The notes under the pieces are model-generated. The model saw nothing but the letters and a program-made list of their open reading frames with translations, searched no databases and was not told where the DNA came from. Positions 32,492 to 43,539 of a stretch of DNA of 64,000 nt are shown here, piece by piece. Both the position numbers and the translations under genes were made by a program. Where the stretch lies: positions 89,217,157-89,281,156 of the forward strand of contig CM038053.1 in assembly GCA_021397845.1 (NCBI GenBank), given 5' to 3'. Numbering within the stretch: the stretch's first letter is position 1; the number at the start of each line of letters is the position of its first letter. The DNA is from Areca catechu (Eukaryota > Streptophyta > Magnoliopsida > Arecales > Arecaceae).

Positions 32492-34168
32492 TGATGCAGA
32501 ACAAATAAATAAGAATGAAAAAAAAAATTTAATATTTGTTATATATTTAGATTTTAAAGGAAGACTCAAAGGAGACAGTAAAAGAAACTGATCAAGTCAA
32601 TTACCCATACAAGTAAACCTATAAACCAATTGAAAAGCAAGACCTGGTCGTTGAGAAACCACAGAAACTAGGATTTATTTGAACAAATCAAAAATAAGGA
32701 GAAGGGAGTAAGCTCAGTTGTACCAACAAAGATCGCTTTTTCAATGTAGTCTGGCAGGACTCTCAAGATTGTAGTGACAAGGTTTCAAGATCTCATTTCC
32801 AAGCTCCGATCTTCAGCACGATGCTGGTTCAGAGACAAGAACACCAGATCTAGATTCTTCGTCACCTGCAAAATACTCAGCAAAGGAATCTTGGATTAGA
32901 AAGCAGTAAGAAAGGGAAAGGAAAGAAGGGAAGGGTTAGAGGTAGTGGATGGATCTTCTTGTTGGCTAGATTAGTAGGGCTTCACACCCCACGATGCTTC
33001 AAACGAACAAAAGAAGGGCCTCACACCCTATGATTCACATAGCAAAGGATGATTTTGATAGAATGTCTTTTATTTCAATAATAATTGCATGAATTATAAG
33101 GGGTTGATTGGATATTTATAGACCCCCAACCAGTGGTCTAAGGGACTCAGAAACAAGACTCTTATTCCATTTGAATTACAACTCTAGAATTTAGGTCTAG
33201 ACAGCTTGGACTGTTGCTTGTTAGGTGATCTGGTCCTCTCTCAAAGTGGGTGATAATATGGACTTGGCATCTTATTTGTGTGACAAAGTGAATGAGAAGA
33301 GGCATCGGTCTTCTCAAAATGGGCGATAAATCTTTTCCCAAGTTGGTGTCTACTCTCTTAAAAATTGAAATCCAAACACCAAGAGGATGGACGACAAAAT
33401 AAGAAGTGAAACACTCCTACTCCTTTTCAAATAGCGCTTAGCCTTTTCTCCCCTTAGCGTGAACTCCATCTTGGTGCTAGGATAAGTATCCTTGATAAGA
33501 GAAATTTATTTGAATGCTGGATAAACCTTGGAAGGATTAAGACTCATTTGGATTTGTGTGAACCTTCATCTAATCTTGGATTCTCCCATTTGAATTTTGA
33601 ACTCATGCTTGAGTTGGCTGGCTATTTGGAGTGGGTGACCATCTGGAGGATGAGAGGGGTGCTAGATGAGAAGCAGAGTCCTTCTACTTTACTACTCTTA
33701 AATGTCATCTTAGATTCTAAAAAGAGTGATGAAAAGGAAATTGAATGGCACCACTTTTGGACAAATTCAAACATCGTCTGATGTCTTGATGTCTCAATGT
33801 CCTGTTGTCTTGATGTCTGGATGTCCCATTGTCTTGATGTCTGGATATCCAGATGTCTTGATGTCTGGATATCCAGATGTCTTGATGTCTGGATGTCCTG
33901 ATGTCTTGATGAAAATTTTGGATAGCCTTCTTTTGCCATGGAATTGATCCACCAAGGTGATGATGACTTGAAACTTGGCTACTTATGAAACCCCTTAACT
34001 TATTCAAGTACTAATTACATGTCTCCACTTGACCAATTCCCAAAACAAAGCAAACTAATGTTTTTTATAAGACTCAAGCTGAAATTAAAATAAATTGGCT
34101 ACTCATTGGTGATCCACAATGAGCATGGAGGGTTTTGACATCTCTTCCTTGCTTTGGTGTCCTCACCA
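32492..34168 (-). repeat. Element D 5' LTR
   Basis: Sense start TGGTGAGGACACC at 34168 and end CATCA at 32492. A TATA box (TCTATAAATATCC) lies near 33111-33123. Frames inside on either strand arise from the minisatellite and are not genes. Confidence 0.92.
33779..33911 (-). repeat. GATGTC minisatellite in D's 5' LTR
   Basis: About a dozen units of GATGTCTGGATGTC or CTTGATGTCTGGAT variants in + orientation. It occupies the U3 side of the LTR, upstream of the TATA box. Confidence 0.85.
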
Positions 34169-34386
34169 AGTACATAGTTGCAAGTGAAGTCATGAAGAAA
34201 GCTATATGGGTGAAGAAATTCATCATGGAACTAGGTGTGGCTCCTGTTGTTCAATAATCAGTGCCAGTATATTGTGATAACAGTGGAGCTGTTGCACAAG
34301 TAAAGGAACCAAGGTCTCATCATAAGTCCAAGTACATCCTAAGATGCTTCCACCTCATTCAAGAAATCATTGAAAGAAATGATGTG
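34169..34386 (+). pseudogene. pol: RNase H of copia E, displaced C-terminal part
   Basis: The first five bases AGTAC are D's target duplication. Translation continues YIVASEVMKKAIWVKKFI, then (after a stop) VPVYCDNSGAVAQVKEPRSH and RCFHLIQEIIERNDV, the usual end of copia RNase H. It is cut at 34386 by block G, so the last residues, the purine tract and 3' LTR are missing. Confidence 0.92.
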
Positions 34387-36004
34387 TGTTGCCGCCAAGA
34401 TCACCATGGCCTGCAGCTCGGTCATACCGGGGCATTCCCACTGCCCCACTACCGGCGTCCTCCCTTCCATCCTTTGAAACATAGGAGACCCGAGGTCGAA
34501 GATTTTGGTGAGGACACTCTGACGATCAAGTCAGTGAGACAATTGAGGGGAACAGGAAAGACCTTCGTAGTGTAGGGCTCGGGGGACCCATCTACCTGGA
34601 GGGTGCACGCTAGATAGAAATGTAAAAAAAATGGAAAGAGTAGGGATCGAGAGCGGGGAACAGGGACTAACCTCTCCCTTGCCTTCCCCTGTGTTCTTAC
34701 CTTCCTCCTTCTCACTGGAGGCAGGGCCGAGGCTCTCTCCGAGAAGGGTCTTAGGGAGCCCATAGAAGCCCCCTGGATGCAAGCCCCTGCAAACCTCTCG
34801 AGGCTCCAAAAGTTCTCCCATATTTTTGGATGAAAGTCTGAAAGAAAAAATCCGCTCTCCACTTTTTTCTTCTCCCGTGCTCCTTATAGGAGGGGCGCTT
34901 ATATTTTAGGAGGGACCGCCCAGGTGTTGCAGGTCTTGTGGCCTTGGCTAGATTCCTCTCATAGGAAAGCTTTGGGTATCTTGCCATGGTGGTGGGTGGC
35001 CATTGGTGGTATGGATATGGGCAAGGCAGCACGGCACGAGGCCTGGTGCCTGGGGGTGCCTGTACCATACCTCTGGTAGGTTAGGCACCGCCTGTAGAAG
35101 GCTTCGAGAGGCTAGGCTCTTGCTGTGGCATGATTTGAATATCTGCTTTCTCGCAGGAACACCATGCCTGGGACTCCGCCTTGGGACACAAGCTTGGCAC
35201 TGGCCAGTAGCTGACCTCGGACAGGTGTGCACCTCGTGAGCTTGGCTTCTTCTAGAAGCTTGACCTCCGACGGTGGGGCTCGCCCAATGAGCCTGGCTTT
35301 GGCTGGAAGATTGACCTTGGATGGGGGGCTCACCTAATGAGTCCAACCTCGACTAGGTGCTTGACCTCAAATGGGGGCCTCGCCCAATGAGCACAGCCTC
35401 GGCTGGGAGCTTGACCTCAGACGGGGGGCTCGCGCAATGAGCCTGGCCTCGACTGGGAGCTTGATCTCATATTGTGGGCTCGCCCAATGAGCCCGACCTC
35501 GGTTGGGAGCTTGACCTCAGATGTGGGGCTTGCCCAATGAGCACGGCCTCGGCTAGAAGCTTGACTTCAGACGGGGGGACTGCCTTGTGTCCTCATCAGA
35601 TCGCCTCATCCAGTGTCAGGTCTCTTGCCATCATGGCCATTCGTGGGTTCCATGTCATTGGATGTTGCCACATCAGATGGCCCCCACACCCAAGCCTAGA
35701 AGGTGAGACGATGCTCAAGGCGAATGGCGTAATAACCTCGCTGATGTGGAGGGACGTGCTTGCTATGTCATTAATGACTCGGGTGCCTGTGGCCCGAGAT
35801 TCATGCTCTCATGTGAACGAAGTGATGCTCCACTCGATTTTCCAATGAAGGGTCTTGAATGCTCTATTTGGATCGACGTGACTACCATAGGTTTGACATG
35901 CCTAGGGAATTCGATTGGGCCACATGGTCACCTGCAGTTGGCCAAAGAACTAAGAGGGCATGTGCCTTGCATCAGGATGAGGAGACGGTGGGTGGCAACC
36001 TTTA
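34387..36004. mobile_element. Block G, left part: GC-rich unclassified repeat, probably an LTR
   Basis: Starts TGTTGCCGCC exactly where E's RNase H breaks, so it may be an LTR element inserted in E (possible duplication ATGTG; not verifiable). It is richer in G+C than its neighbours. Minus-strand frames (34449-34862, 34948-35346) have no domain I know. It continues after F at 42585 without loss, since the flanks join as ...GGCAACC-TTTACTACAAAGGG. A Tat-type Ty3 LTR is a weak guess from sequence feel only. Confidence 0.45.
35205..35580 (+). repeat. 50-bp tandem repeat in block G
   Basis: At least six units starting GCTTGACCTC at 35258, 35309, 35359, 35409, 35459, 35509 and 35559, each with GGGGCTCGCCCAATGAGC. 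Period is 50-51 bp with about 15-25 % divergence by eye. It is not a multiple of three, so it is unlikely to be protein repeats. Confidence 0.9.
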
Positions 36005-37260
36005 TGGTGCGGGCACCAGAATCAGAAAGAGACTCCAACCAATTCAAGCCCATTCCGAATCTTTATGGTTGGACTAGAGAGTCCGTTAACCTTTCTTTAT
36101 TTTGAGTCCAAGAGAATCATGTAAGTCGAGTCTATGTTGGGTCCTGTAATCTTTCTTTTGAGTCCAAAATAATCATGTAAGTCGAGTCCATGTCAGGTCT
36201 AGTCTTAGTCCAATCCAAATGGGTCAACTAGCATCAAGCCAAAAGAAGACTCATAATGTATACCCCAAATCAAGACCAAAGCCAACTCAATTGGGGACCA
36301 CATGCCACATCACTTGCGCCACCTCAACTTGGGACCACATGCCACGTCAAGAGGGGACCACATGCCACCTCACATGCCACCTCACCACAAGAGGGCACCA
36401 TCCCAAGTTCAAATTCAAGGAAGTTGGCCAAGGAGGATTTCAAGCAAGAAAATCAGCCCTCTCTCCTTATATTACTCCACTTGTTTGGGGATTTGAAATT
36501 GCAAAATTTGTGAGGCTTTATTTAAAGCCTTGGACACCCCTTGTAAAGAGGAATTGATGAATGAATACAATTTTTTCAGAAATTCTCTATGTGTTTCTAT
36601 GTGCCTATGTAGATCTTTATGCCTAAGTGAACCTCTTCCTCTCCTCCATCATTTCTTCTCCCTAATCCTTCTCTTTTACTCTTCATCTTCCAAGCAATCC
36701 TCTTCCTTCAAGGCGAATTAAGGACATCTTCACAAGAAGAAGATCAACACCAACACAAGCTTCCACCATGGCGCCAAGGATCATTTCCAACAAACTCTCC
36801 TTTTGAGTTCCATCAATCTTCTCATTTCTAATTAAGCTTCTAATCATCTTGGTTTCTTTGTTGCAGGGTTCTCTAGGTTCCAGATCTAGGAGGAAGGATT
36901 ACTTGCTACAAACCAGAAAGTTAGATGGCCCATCTTATGTGGTATGATCTTTCATTTGAGAAACTTAAGAGCGAATCCCTTGTGCTTGAGATTTCAATAC
37001 TTGAACTCCTAGTCTTTTAAGATCGAAATCATTAAATAGGGCTAGCTTGACTTGTGTGCGAATTCTAATCTTGTCCTATTTCTTTAATATTTTGATAGTC
37101 CTCCTAGCTGGGTTTAAGTATAAGCATTTAGGGTTTCTTATTTAGATCTCCTTGATCTTATATGTTGAATCACTCATATGCAAGTAAGAATTGCTAGTTA
37201 AATTTTGGTTAATCTCCTTTAGAGTCACATGATTGCATCCTCATCATGCATACCACACCA
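36005..37260 (+). repeat. Element F 5' LTR (1256 bp)
   Basis: Starts TGGTGCGGGCACCAGAATC and ends GCATACCACACCA. It is the shortest LTR of the chromoviruses here. It contains a cluster of direct repeats around GGGACCACATGCCAC at 36290-36375. Confidence 0.9.
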
Positions 37261-37264
37261 TTCT

Positions 37265-37276
37265 TGGTATCAGAGC
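37265..37276 (+). other. Primer-binding site (F)
   Basis: TGGTATCAGAGC, four bases after the LTR end. Confidence 0.95.
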
Positions 37277-38593
37277 ATGGTAGAATAAGTTCCTGATTGC
37301 ATAGCATTAAGTCCTTGAAGTACTTGGATCGGGGGTGTTACCAGGCCGTCCGGTCTTAGGAGAAATTAGGGTTTAAACACCCTCTCTTCCCATTCCACGG
37401 GGATCTCCTAAGGCATGTCGGGGTGCCATTGTGATTGACCCATGAAAAAGAAAGCCAAAGGACTTCTTAGATTTCATTTGTGAATTTTGCATTGGGCATG
37501 TTCTGTTTTTCTGCTTGCTGTATTTTCTGTAGGCTGACTGTAATCCACCTGCAACTCCAAAGGCATGTATCACATTCCTCGTTGGAATATTTTTTTTCCT
37601 GCTCCATTTTAAGTTGCTTATCACCGTTTTAAATTTCAATCTGAGAAAAAATTTACAAAAAAATGAAAATTCTTGCAGTCCATCAGTGTTATTAGGATTT
37701 CTGTTCTGTTCTGTTCCTTTTCATTATCTTCATTTCAGAATCTGCCTAGAATAGTATAGATTTTATTTTAAATTTTGTTTTATTTGGTATGTCATCTAGA
37801 AGTTAGGAGTTTCCTATGATTTTTTTAGATTTTTCTGACATTTTTTTTCTGCACTTATCAACACCACTTTTAAACTTCAACACACTACTTCTACACCTGA
37901 AATTTGAAATTTGCATGCATCTCATGACAAATCAAATTAAGGGCACGAAATTGACATAGGGTCAGGATTTCATCACATGTCCCTAGCCCAAAAATCACCA
38001 AATTGCATATCGACCCAATCCCTAACTAAAATTGATTAGACATTAATTACCCTAGTGGGTTAGGAACATCAATTTGGTCGAGCCCGGGTTATTGTCAACT
38101 CATTGTGTCAACTAGTCTTGTGTGTGCCCTATTACTTGGTGTCTAGAATTGGGACTAAGGGCTTGGCTGCTAATCCGTTTATCACGCCAATTCCACCGGG
38201 CCTAGGTAGGCCAGAGACAGGATCTCACACTCCCCTTGTTCTAAAATCTGGCCAAGTATAGAGTTACTACAATCTAGCTTGCCACCTTGATTAGGCAACT
38301 AGCTTGGAACTCTAGGTCCAGTTCAATTCAATTGGGAAAGCTTGTGCAACCCATTTCTTCATCTATTATTGAAAGCTGGTGTCAAGGATAGAGGTTAAGT
38401 GGCTCAAGCCTAAGCGGTTCTTGTGGTTTTTAATTAGGACCCAATGAAAGCTGGGGGAACCTCCCACAGACCCACCTCCTGACTGGCTAGTGGAAAAGAG
38501 TAGCTGTTGATTTGATTGTATCTAGTCAACTCAGTTTATTTGGACTAACCGGTTTAGAAAACTCGTAGTTCGGGTCTGAGTCTAATTGTTTGC
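37277..38593 (+). other. Element F 5' leader
   Basis: About 1.3 kb, the longest leader here. It has the PBS-proximal block at 37341-37430 and a gag-proximal part with GTGTCTAGAATTGGGAC and TAGCTTGCCACCTTGATTAG, related to B's leader. Confidence 0.75.
37341..37430 (+). promoter_or_regulatory. Conserved leader block (copy in F)
   Basis: CCAGGCCGTCCGGTCTTAG, then CCTCTCTTCCCATTCCACGG, then CTCCTAAGGCATGTCGGGGT. It lies about 75 nt after the primer site and is intermediate between the B and the D/E versions. Confidence 0.6.
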
Positions 38594-39865
38594 ATGACAA
38601 CTAGGTCAGGCACACCTTACCACCCTTCACAAGCCCAACCTAGTTCATGCATTGATACTAGTATGGAAAGCCTTATGAGAACTATGATCAAGAAGATGGA
38701 CCGTTTGGATGCTAAATTTGGTCAGTTCGAGAAAAGGGTAGGAATCCTAGAAGAAACTAGGTTGACCCCAACTGAACCACCTTCACCCAGATTACCTTCA
38801 GTTCATCCTAGAGCCCAATGACAGGAACACACACCTGACCCAATTCAAAGAAGACCGCATCAGGATTATGTTGATCATACTCCAGAGCCACCTCCTAGAA
38901 GGCCTCACTATGATACTTTTGATCAGGATGATCGGGCACTAAGGAACATCCGTCTAGATGCACCAACCTTTGAGGAAAACTTAGATCCTAAGGTGTACAT
39001 AGACTGGGAGGTTGACATGGACCAGTATTTTGACTGGTATGATATTTCTGATGAGAGAAGTTTTAAGTTTGCCAAAATCAGACTAGTTCGTCAAGCTCGG
39101 TTATATTGGGAAAACGTGGAACGAATATCAAGGCAAAGGGGAGATTTACCTATAGCAACATGGAGAGATATGAAGAGGAAACTTAGAGAGAAATATCTGC
39201 CTATGTCTTATCAACAAAGGTTATTAGATCAGTGGCAACGATTGACACAGGGTAACAAGACAGTTTCTGAATACGTTGCTAAATTTGATGAGTTTGTGAT
39301 GTGATGCAACGTAGTCGAGTCTGAAGCAGCCACTTTATCAAGGTTTAGATCAGGGTTGAATGATGATATAAAAGGGGAACTGTTTTTAAGGGAAGTCCAT
39401 GATTTAGATAAGGCATACCAAGTTGCCATGGACTATGAGAGGTTTCAAAGGAGAGCTACATTTAGACGACCTGAACCTATTAGGTTTAACCCTCCTGTTA
39501 GCAGGCCTAGTTCAGTCCCTGGTACAACCAATAGATCAAGATCCAGCTCGAATCCAACCCCTAGGCACAACCCTGTCATTCCCCCAATTCCTAGAGAAGA
39601 CAAAGGAAAGAGCCTTGAAGTTCGAGGTGAGAGGGAGCGAGTCTGCTATAAGTGTCGTAAACCAGGTCATTTCGTGAGCCAATGTCCCTCTAGAGCTTTA
39701 CATATAGGGGAGGCAGAAGAAGGTGAATCAGAACCCCTGGAGAATGATGAAGAGGAGGTTTATGAAGCAGGGGATTGCTTGGTTGATGAGTATGAAGGAG
39801 ATGAAGAGAACATAGACTCATCAGATTTGCTAGGAGTTATGAGACGTATCATGACACAGACCTAG
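38594..39865 (+). pseudogene. gag: gag of element F
   Basis: ATG at 38594 (MTTRSGTPYHPSQAQ). Stops at 38819 (TGA), 39302 (TGA) and 39863 (TAG) interrupt an otherwise collinear frame. The capsid part reads RNIRLDAPTFEENLDPKVY and FKFAKIRLVRQARLYWENV. There is one zinc knuckle, CYKCRKPGHFVSQC, all four ligands intact. The acidic linker is EEVYEAGDCLVDEYEGDEE. Apart from the three stops this is the best preserved Gag in the window. Confidence 0.9.
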
Positions 39866-42500
39866 AAGCAAGAAGACTGGTGTAGAACTAGCATCCTACA
39901 CACATTTGTTAGGATAGGAGAAAAGGTGTGTAAGATCGTCATCGTTAGTGGAAGCTGTGTCAACGCCATTTCCACTAACGCAGCCAAAAGTGTAGGATTA
40001 CCCGTTGTACCACATCCCAATCCATATAAGGTGTCATGGATCGATTCCACTTCTATACCAATCAAGTCAAGATGTCAGGTTCAAGTCCAGCTTCAATCCT
40101 ATCAGGAAAAGATCTGGTGTGATGTGCTTCCTATGGGGGTAATTAGCATCATCTTAGGCAGGCCATGGTTGTTTGATCATGATGTGACCATCTTTGGTCA
40201 ATCAACTCCTGTGCTTTCAATTTCAATGGCAAGAAAATTGTCATTCATCCAACCCAGCCTAAAGATAATGTCAAGAGAGGAGCTAGCAACTTGAAAGATA
40301 AGAAGACTGGATTAAATTTAATAGGTGCAAATAAATTAGAGCAAGATATCATAGAATGAGCACCTATTTGGGTAGTAGCTGCTAAGGAAATTAAGGACCA
40401 CAGCCCTATAGAACACCCTCAAGAGGTGGTCCAATTATTGAAAGAATTTGAGGATGTGTTTCCAAAAGATCTCCCCGATAACCTCCCACCTTTAAGAGAC
40501 ATACAACACGCAATAGATTTAATCCCTGGAGCGACTTTACCTAATTTGCATCACTATAGGATGAACCCAACTGAACACCAGGAACTGCAAAGGCAAATGG
40601 GTGAACTTCTTAGGAAGGGGTTTATTAAGGAATGCATAAGTCCATGTGCAGTCCCTGCTCTGCTGACCCCTAAAAAAGATGGCACCTGGACGATGTGTAT
40701 AGATAGCCGTGCCATTAATAAGATCACTGTAAAGTATAGATTCCCAATCCCAAGATTAGATGACATATTAGATATGATAGCTGGATCAACAATTTTTTCC
40801 AAGATAGACCTAAAAAGTGGCTATCACCAGGTTTGGGTTAGGCCTGGAGACGAATGGAAGACCGCTTTTAAGACTAAAGATGGATTATATGAGTGGTTAG
40901 TCATGCCGTTCGGTCTGTCCAATGCACCCAGCACTTTTATGAGAATAATGAATCAGGTGTTAAAGGTTTTTATCGGAAGATTTGTAGTGGTCTATTTTGG
41001 TGATATACTTATATATAGCAAAACAAAGGCAGACCACTTAACCCACCTGAAGCAAGTTTGTCAAGTCCTGAGAAAAGATAGTCTCTATGCCAATATCAAG
41101 AAGTGTGATTTCCTGACAAATAGAGTTATCTTTCTAGGATTCGTAGTCACATCTGAAGGGGTGTCCGCTGACCCTGCGAAAATTAAGTCAATAGTAGAGT
41201 GGCCTGTACCCAAGAATATCCATGATGTCCGTAGTTTCCACGGTTTAGCCACCTTCTATAGGAGATTCATTAGAGGGTTCAGTACGATAGTGGCTCCAAT
41301 CACTGATTGTATTAGGAAGGGAAATTTCGAGTGGACTAAAGCAGCAGGTAAGGCCTTCCTAACAATTAAGGAGAAAATGACACAAGCACCTATCTTAAGG
41401 TTACCCGATTTTACCAAGGTGTTTGAGGTTGCTTGTGATGCTTCTGGGGTCGGAATTGGAGGTGTTTTGAGTCAAGAGAATCACCCAGTAGCATACTTCA
41501 GTGAAAAGTTAAATGAGGCGAGACTAAGGTATTCCATGTATAATAAGGAACTGTATGCTGTAGTTCAAGCTCTATGATTTTGGAGGCATTATCTTCTTCC
41601 CCACGAGTTTGTCCTGTTCTCTGATCACGAAGCTCTTAGGTTCCTTAGTTCTCAAAAGAAATTTAACCTTAGGCACGGGAAATGGGTAGAATTCATACAA
41701 GCTTACACGTTCGTTTTGAAACATCGTGCCGGTACTGAAAATAGGGTTGCTGATGCGTTGAGCCGCCGTTCTATGTTGTTAACCTCTGTGAGCACTGAAG
41801 TAGTAGGGTTCGATTGATTGAAAGATGAATATCCCACATGTCCTGATTTTGGTCACATCTATCAATCCCTCCAACAATGACCATCTAGTGAGCCTAGTGA
41901 TTATACACTGTTAGATGGATACCTTTTCAAAGAAAATCAGTTGTGTATTCCCAAGATCTCTGTTAGGGAATTCCTGATCTGGGAAGTCCATGCTGGAGGT
42001 TTAGCAGGACATTTTGGCAGGAACAAAACCATCCTAGCAATGGAAGAACAATTTTTTTGGCCTGGTCTTAAAAAGAACGTTGCCCAGATCGTAGCTCAGT
42101 GTCGGACCTGTGCTGTTGCAAAATAGCAAAGACAGAACACTGGTCTGTACACACCCTTACCTGTCCCTGATGGTCCATGGCAAGATATCAGTATGGATTT
42201 TATGGTAGGTCTACCTAAAACTTCTAGGAAACATGACTCTATTTTTGTGGTTGTCGATCGTTTCTCGAAAATGGCGCACTTCATCCCGTGTTCTCAAACT
42301 TTAGATGCTTCGAAAGTGGCCAAGCTTTTCTTAGATCAGGTGGTTAAGCTTCATGGTTTACCCAAGACCATTGTGTCAGATAGAGATGTCAAGTTCACTA
42401 GCGACTTCTGGAAAACCCTCTGGCACATGTTAGGTACTAAGCTGAAATTCTCTACGGCCTATCATCCTCAAACCGATGGCCAAACTGAAGTAGTAAACCG
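39866..42500 (+). pseudogene. pol: pol of element F: protease, RT, RNase H, integrase (truncated)
   Basis: The protease motif reads IVIVSGSC: the catalytic Asp is Val (GTT, 39944-39946). RT is open from 40426 to 41577, but the catalytic box reads VVYFGDILIY, the first Asp of the pair being Gly (40999-41001). RNase H runs across a TGA at 41575. The integrase zinc finger is at about 41990-42120 (CRTCAVAK then TAG). The core has MDFMVGLPK, VSDRDVKFTS and QTEVVNRS, so all three acidic residues are present. The sequence ends there by deletion. Confidence 0.92.
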
Positions 42501-42579
42501 AAGTAGGAATTGCTAGTTAAATTTTGGTTAATCTCCTTTAGAGTCGCATGATTGCATCCTCATCATGCATACCACACCA
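42501..42579 (+). repeat. Remnant of F's 3' LTR (about 79 bp)
   Basis: Matches 37182-37260 with two or three differences and ends GCATACCACACCA, followed by the CTTTA copy. The junction with integrase lies in a short shared AAGTA, typical of an illegitimate deletion. Confidence 0.92.
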
Positions 42580-43450
42580 CTTTACTACAAAGGGTCTGCA
42601 TCCTTCCCCTTTTAAGGAGTCCATGAGTGCTCCTTCTTTTCCCTTTAGTTCTTCTCCTGCTTGAGTGTTGCATGCTCTTGATAGGCTAGATCCTTCCCCC
42701 ATGCTTTCTTCCTTTACTCCCTCTCTTTCGGTCTGCACCGAGGGAGGGTTCTTGGTGGACATCAGGCTCTCTACCAAGGAATCAGAGAGTCAAGCGAAGA
42801 CCCTCCAGGAGGGATCGGCCAGTCATCATGGCGATGGCGTCTAGCTTGGAGAAGAAATCTATCGACTTCGAAAACTTCCACCAAGCATGACAAGGGGGAG
42901 AGCCTTCGGTCACACAACTAGGGAGGAACAGAAGAGGGAGAAAGAGGTCGCTCGCTCCTCCCCTAAGTTTTCAAGACCAGAGGTCTTCGACGAGGAGGTG
43001 GTGGTCGAGGTGTGGTTGTTGTGCGACAGATCACGACCCTTCTGATGCCATTAGAGATGGCATAAGAAGGGGCTGTTGTAGCTACCCTTGGAATCACGGG
43101 ATTGGTGAAGTCCAAGGAGGAGGCGGTAGAGTTGATGCCGGACTCTAGAGATCTGACAGACACCTGAGCAAGGGCCCCAATGGGCTTGGCCTATCCTGCT
43201 AGTGCCTTCTAAACCGATCATAAAAGTTAAGGTCAAGGACAGGGTCAGATTCCTTCCCTTTCTATTTGTAATCTTGCTTTTGAGAGATTTCCCGACCTGT
43301 CGGGGATCTCCTTTGATGAAAGAAACTTTTGATCAATGAAAATGTTTTCTTCTATCATCTAATATGTGTCCATCTTCTATTCCTCTTCTTTATTCTTTAG
43401 AATACGAAGGTGTATTTTCGAGGCCATCTTAATTTTGTTCTAGACTTTCG
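42580..43450. mobile_element. Block G, right part (non-array)
   Basis: Continues block G after F's CTTTA copy. It has pyrimidine-rich sequence (42600-42740), a plus-frame starting near 42829 (MASSLEKKSIDFENFHQ) that soon meets a stop, and an AT-rich stretch with AATGAAAATG near 43340 that may hold a poly(A) site. I recognise no domain; it could be LTR plus downstream leader of an unclassified element. Confidence 0.35.
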
Positions 43451-43539
43451 ACTTCCACAGGATGATGCTGGAGACCTAGGGCCGATATGAAGGCATTTGG
43501 CTTCTGAAGCTTTCGGGGTCCCTCGACTTGACTCACCGA

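Larger units (their letters stand above)
25040..34168 (-). mobile_element. Element D: full-length decayed chromovirus inserted in E's RNase H
   Basis: LTRs of 1653 bp (25040-26692) and 1677 bp (32492-34168) enclose a 5.8-kb interior with primer site, leader, gag, protease, RT, RNase H, integrase and chromodomain on the minus strand. Flanks are AGTAT (25035-25039) and AGTAC (34169-34173), a duplication with one C-to-T change. Joining the flanks restores E's reading across the insertion. The family start is TGGTGAGGACACC, distinct from the B family. Confidence 0.93.
16537..34386 (+). mobile_element. Element E: Ty1/copia retrotransposon, interrupted twice, 3' end missing
   Basis: Pieces in order: 5' LTR (16537-18752), primer site, leader, gag, protease, integrase (split by a solo LTR 21609-23199), RT, RNase H (split by D 25040-34168). 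Integrase before RT and the YVDD box mark Ty1/copia, Tnt1-like. RNase H stops abruptly at 34386 where block G starts. No 3' LTR is present in the window. Many stops show it is an old copy. Confidence 0.9.
36005..42579 (+). mobile_element. Element F: chromovirus with internal 3' deletion, CTTTA target duplication
   Basis: The 5' LTR (36005-37260), primer site, leader, gag, protease, RT, RNase H and integrase up to VVNRS are present. The integrase C-terminus, chromodomain and nearly all the 3' LTR are deleted, leaving the last ~79 bp of LTR. Flanks CTTTA at 36000-36004 and 42580-42584 are perfect, so both outer ends are original. It is a different LTR family from B, D and I, though it also starts TGGTGCGGGCACC. 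Confidence 0.92.

Noticed and set aside
33717..34007. Frames of HQDIQTSRHLDIQ-like repeats in D's LTR on both strands
   Set aside because: They come from the GATGTC minisatellite within an LTR; no start, domain or conservation supports a gene.
34520..34535. GGTGAGGACACT in block G as a start of a D-type LTR
   Set aside because: The following sequence does not match any D or H LTR; chance similarity is likely.
34449..34862. 137-codon minus frame in block G
   Set aside because: GC-rich sequence gives long chance frames; overlapping frames of equal length exist on the same strand and no domain is seen.
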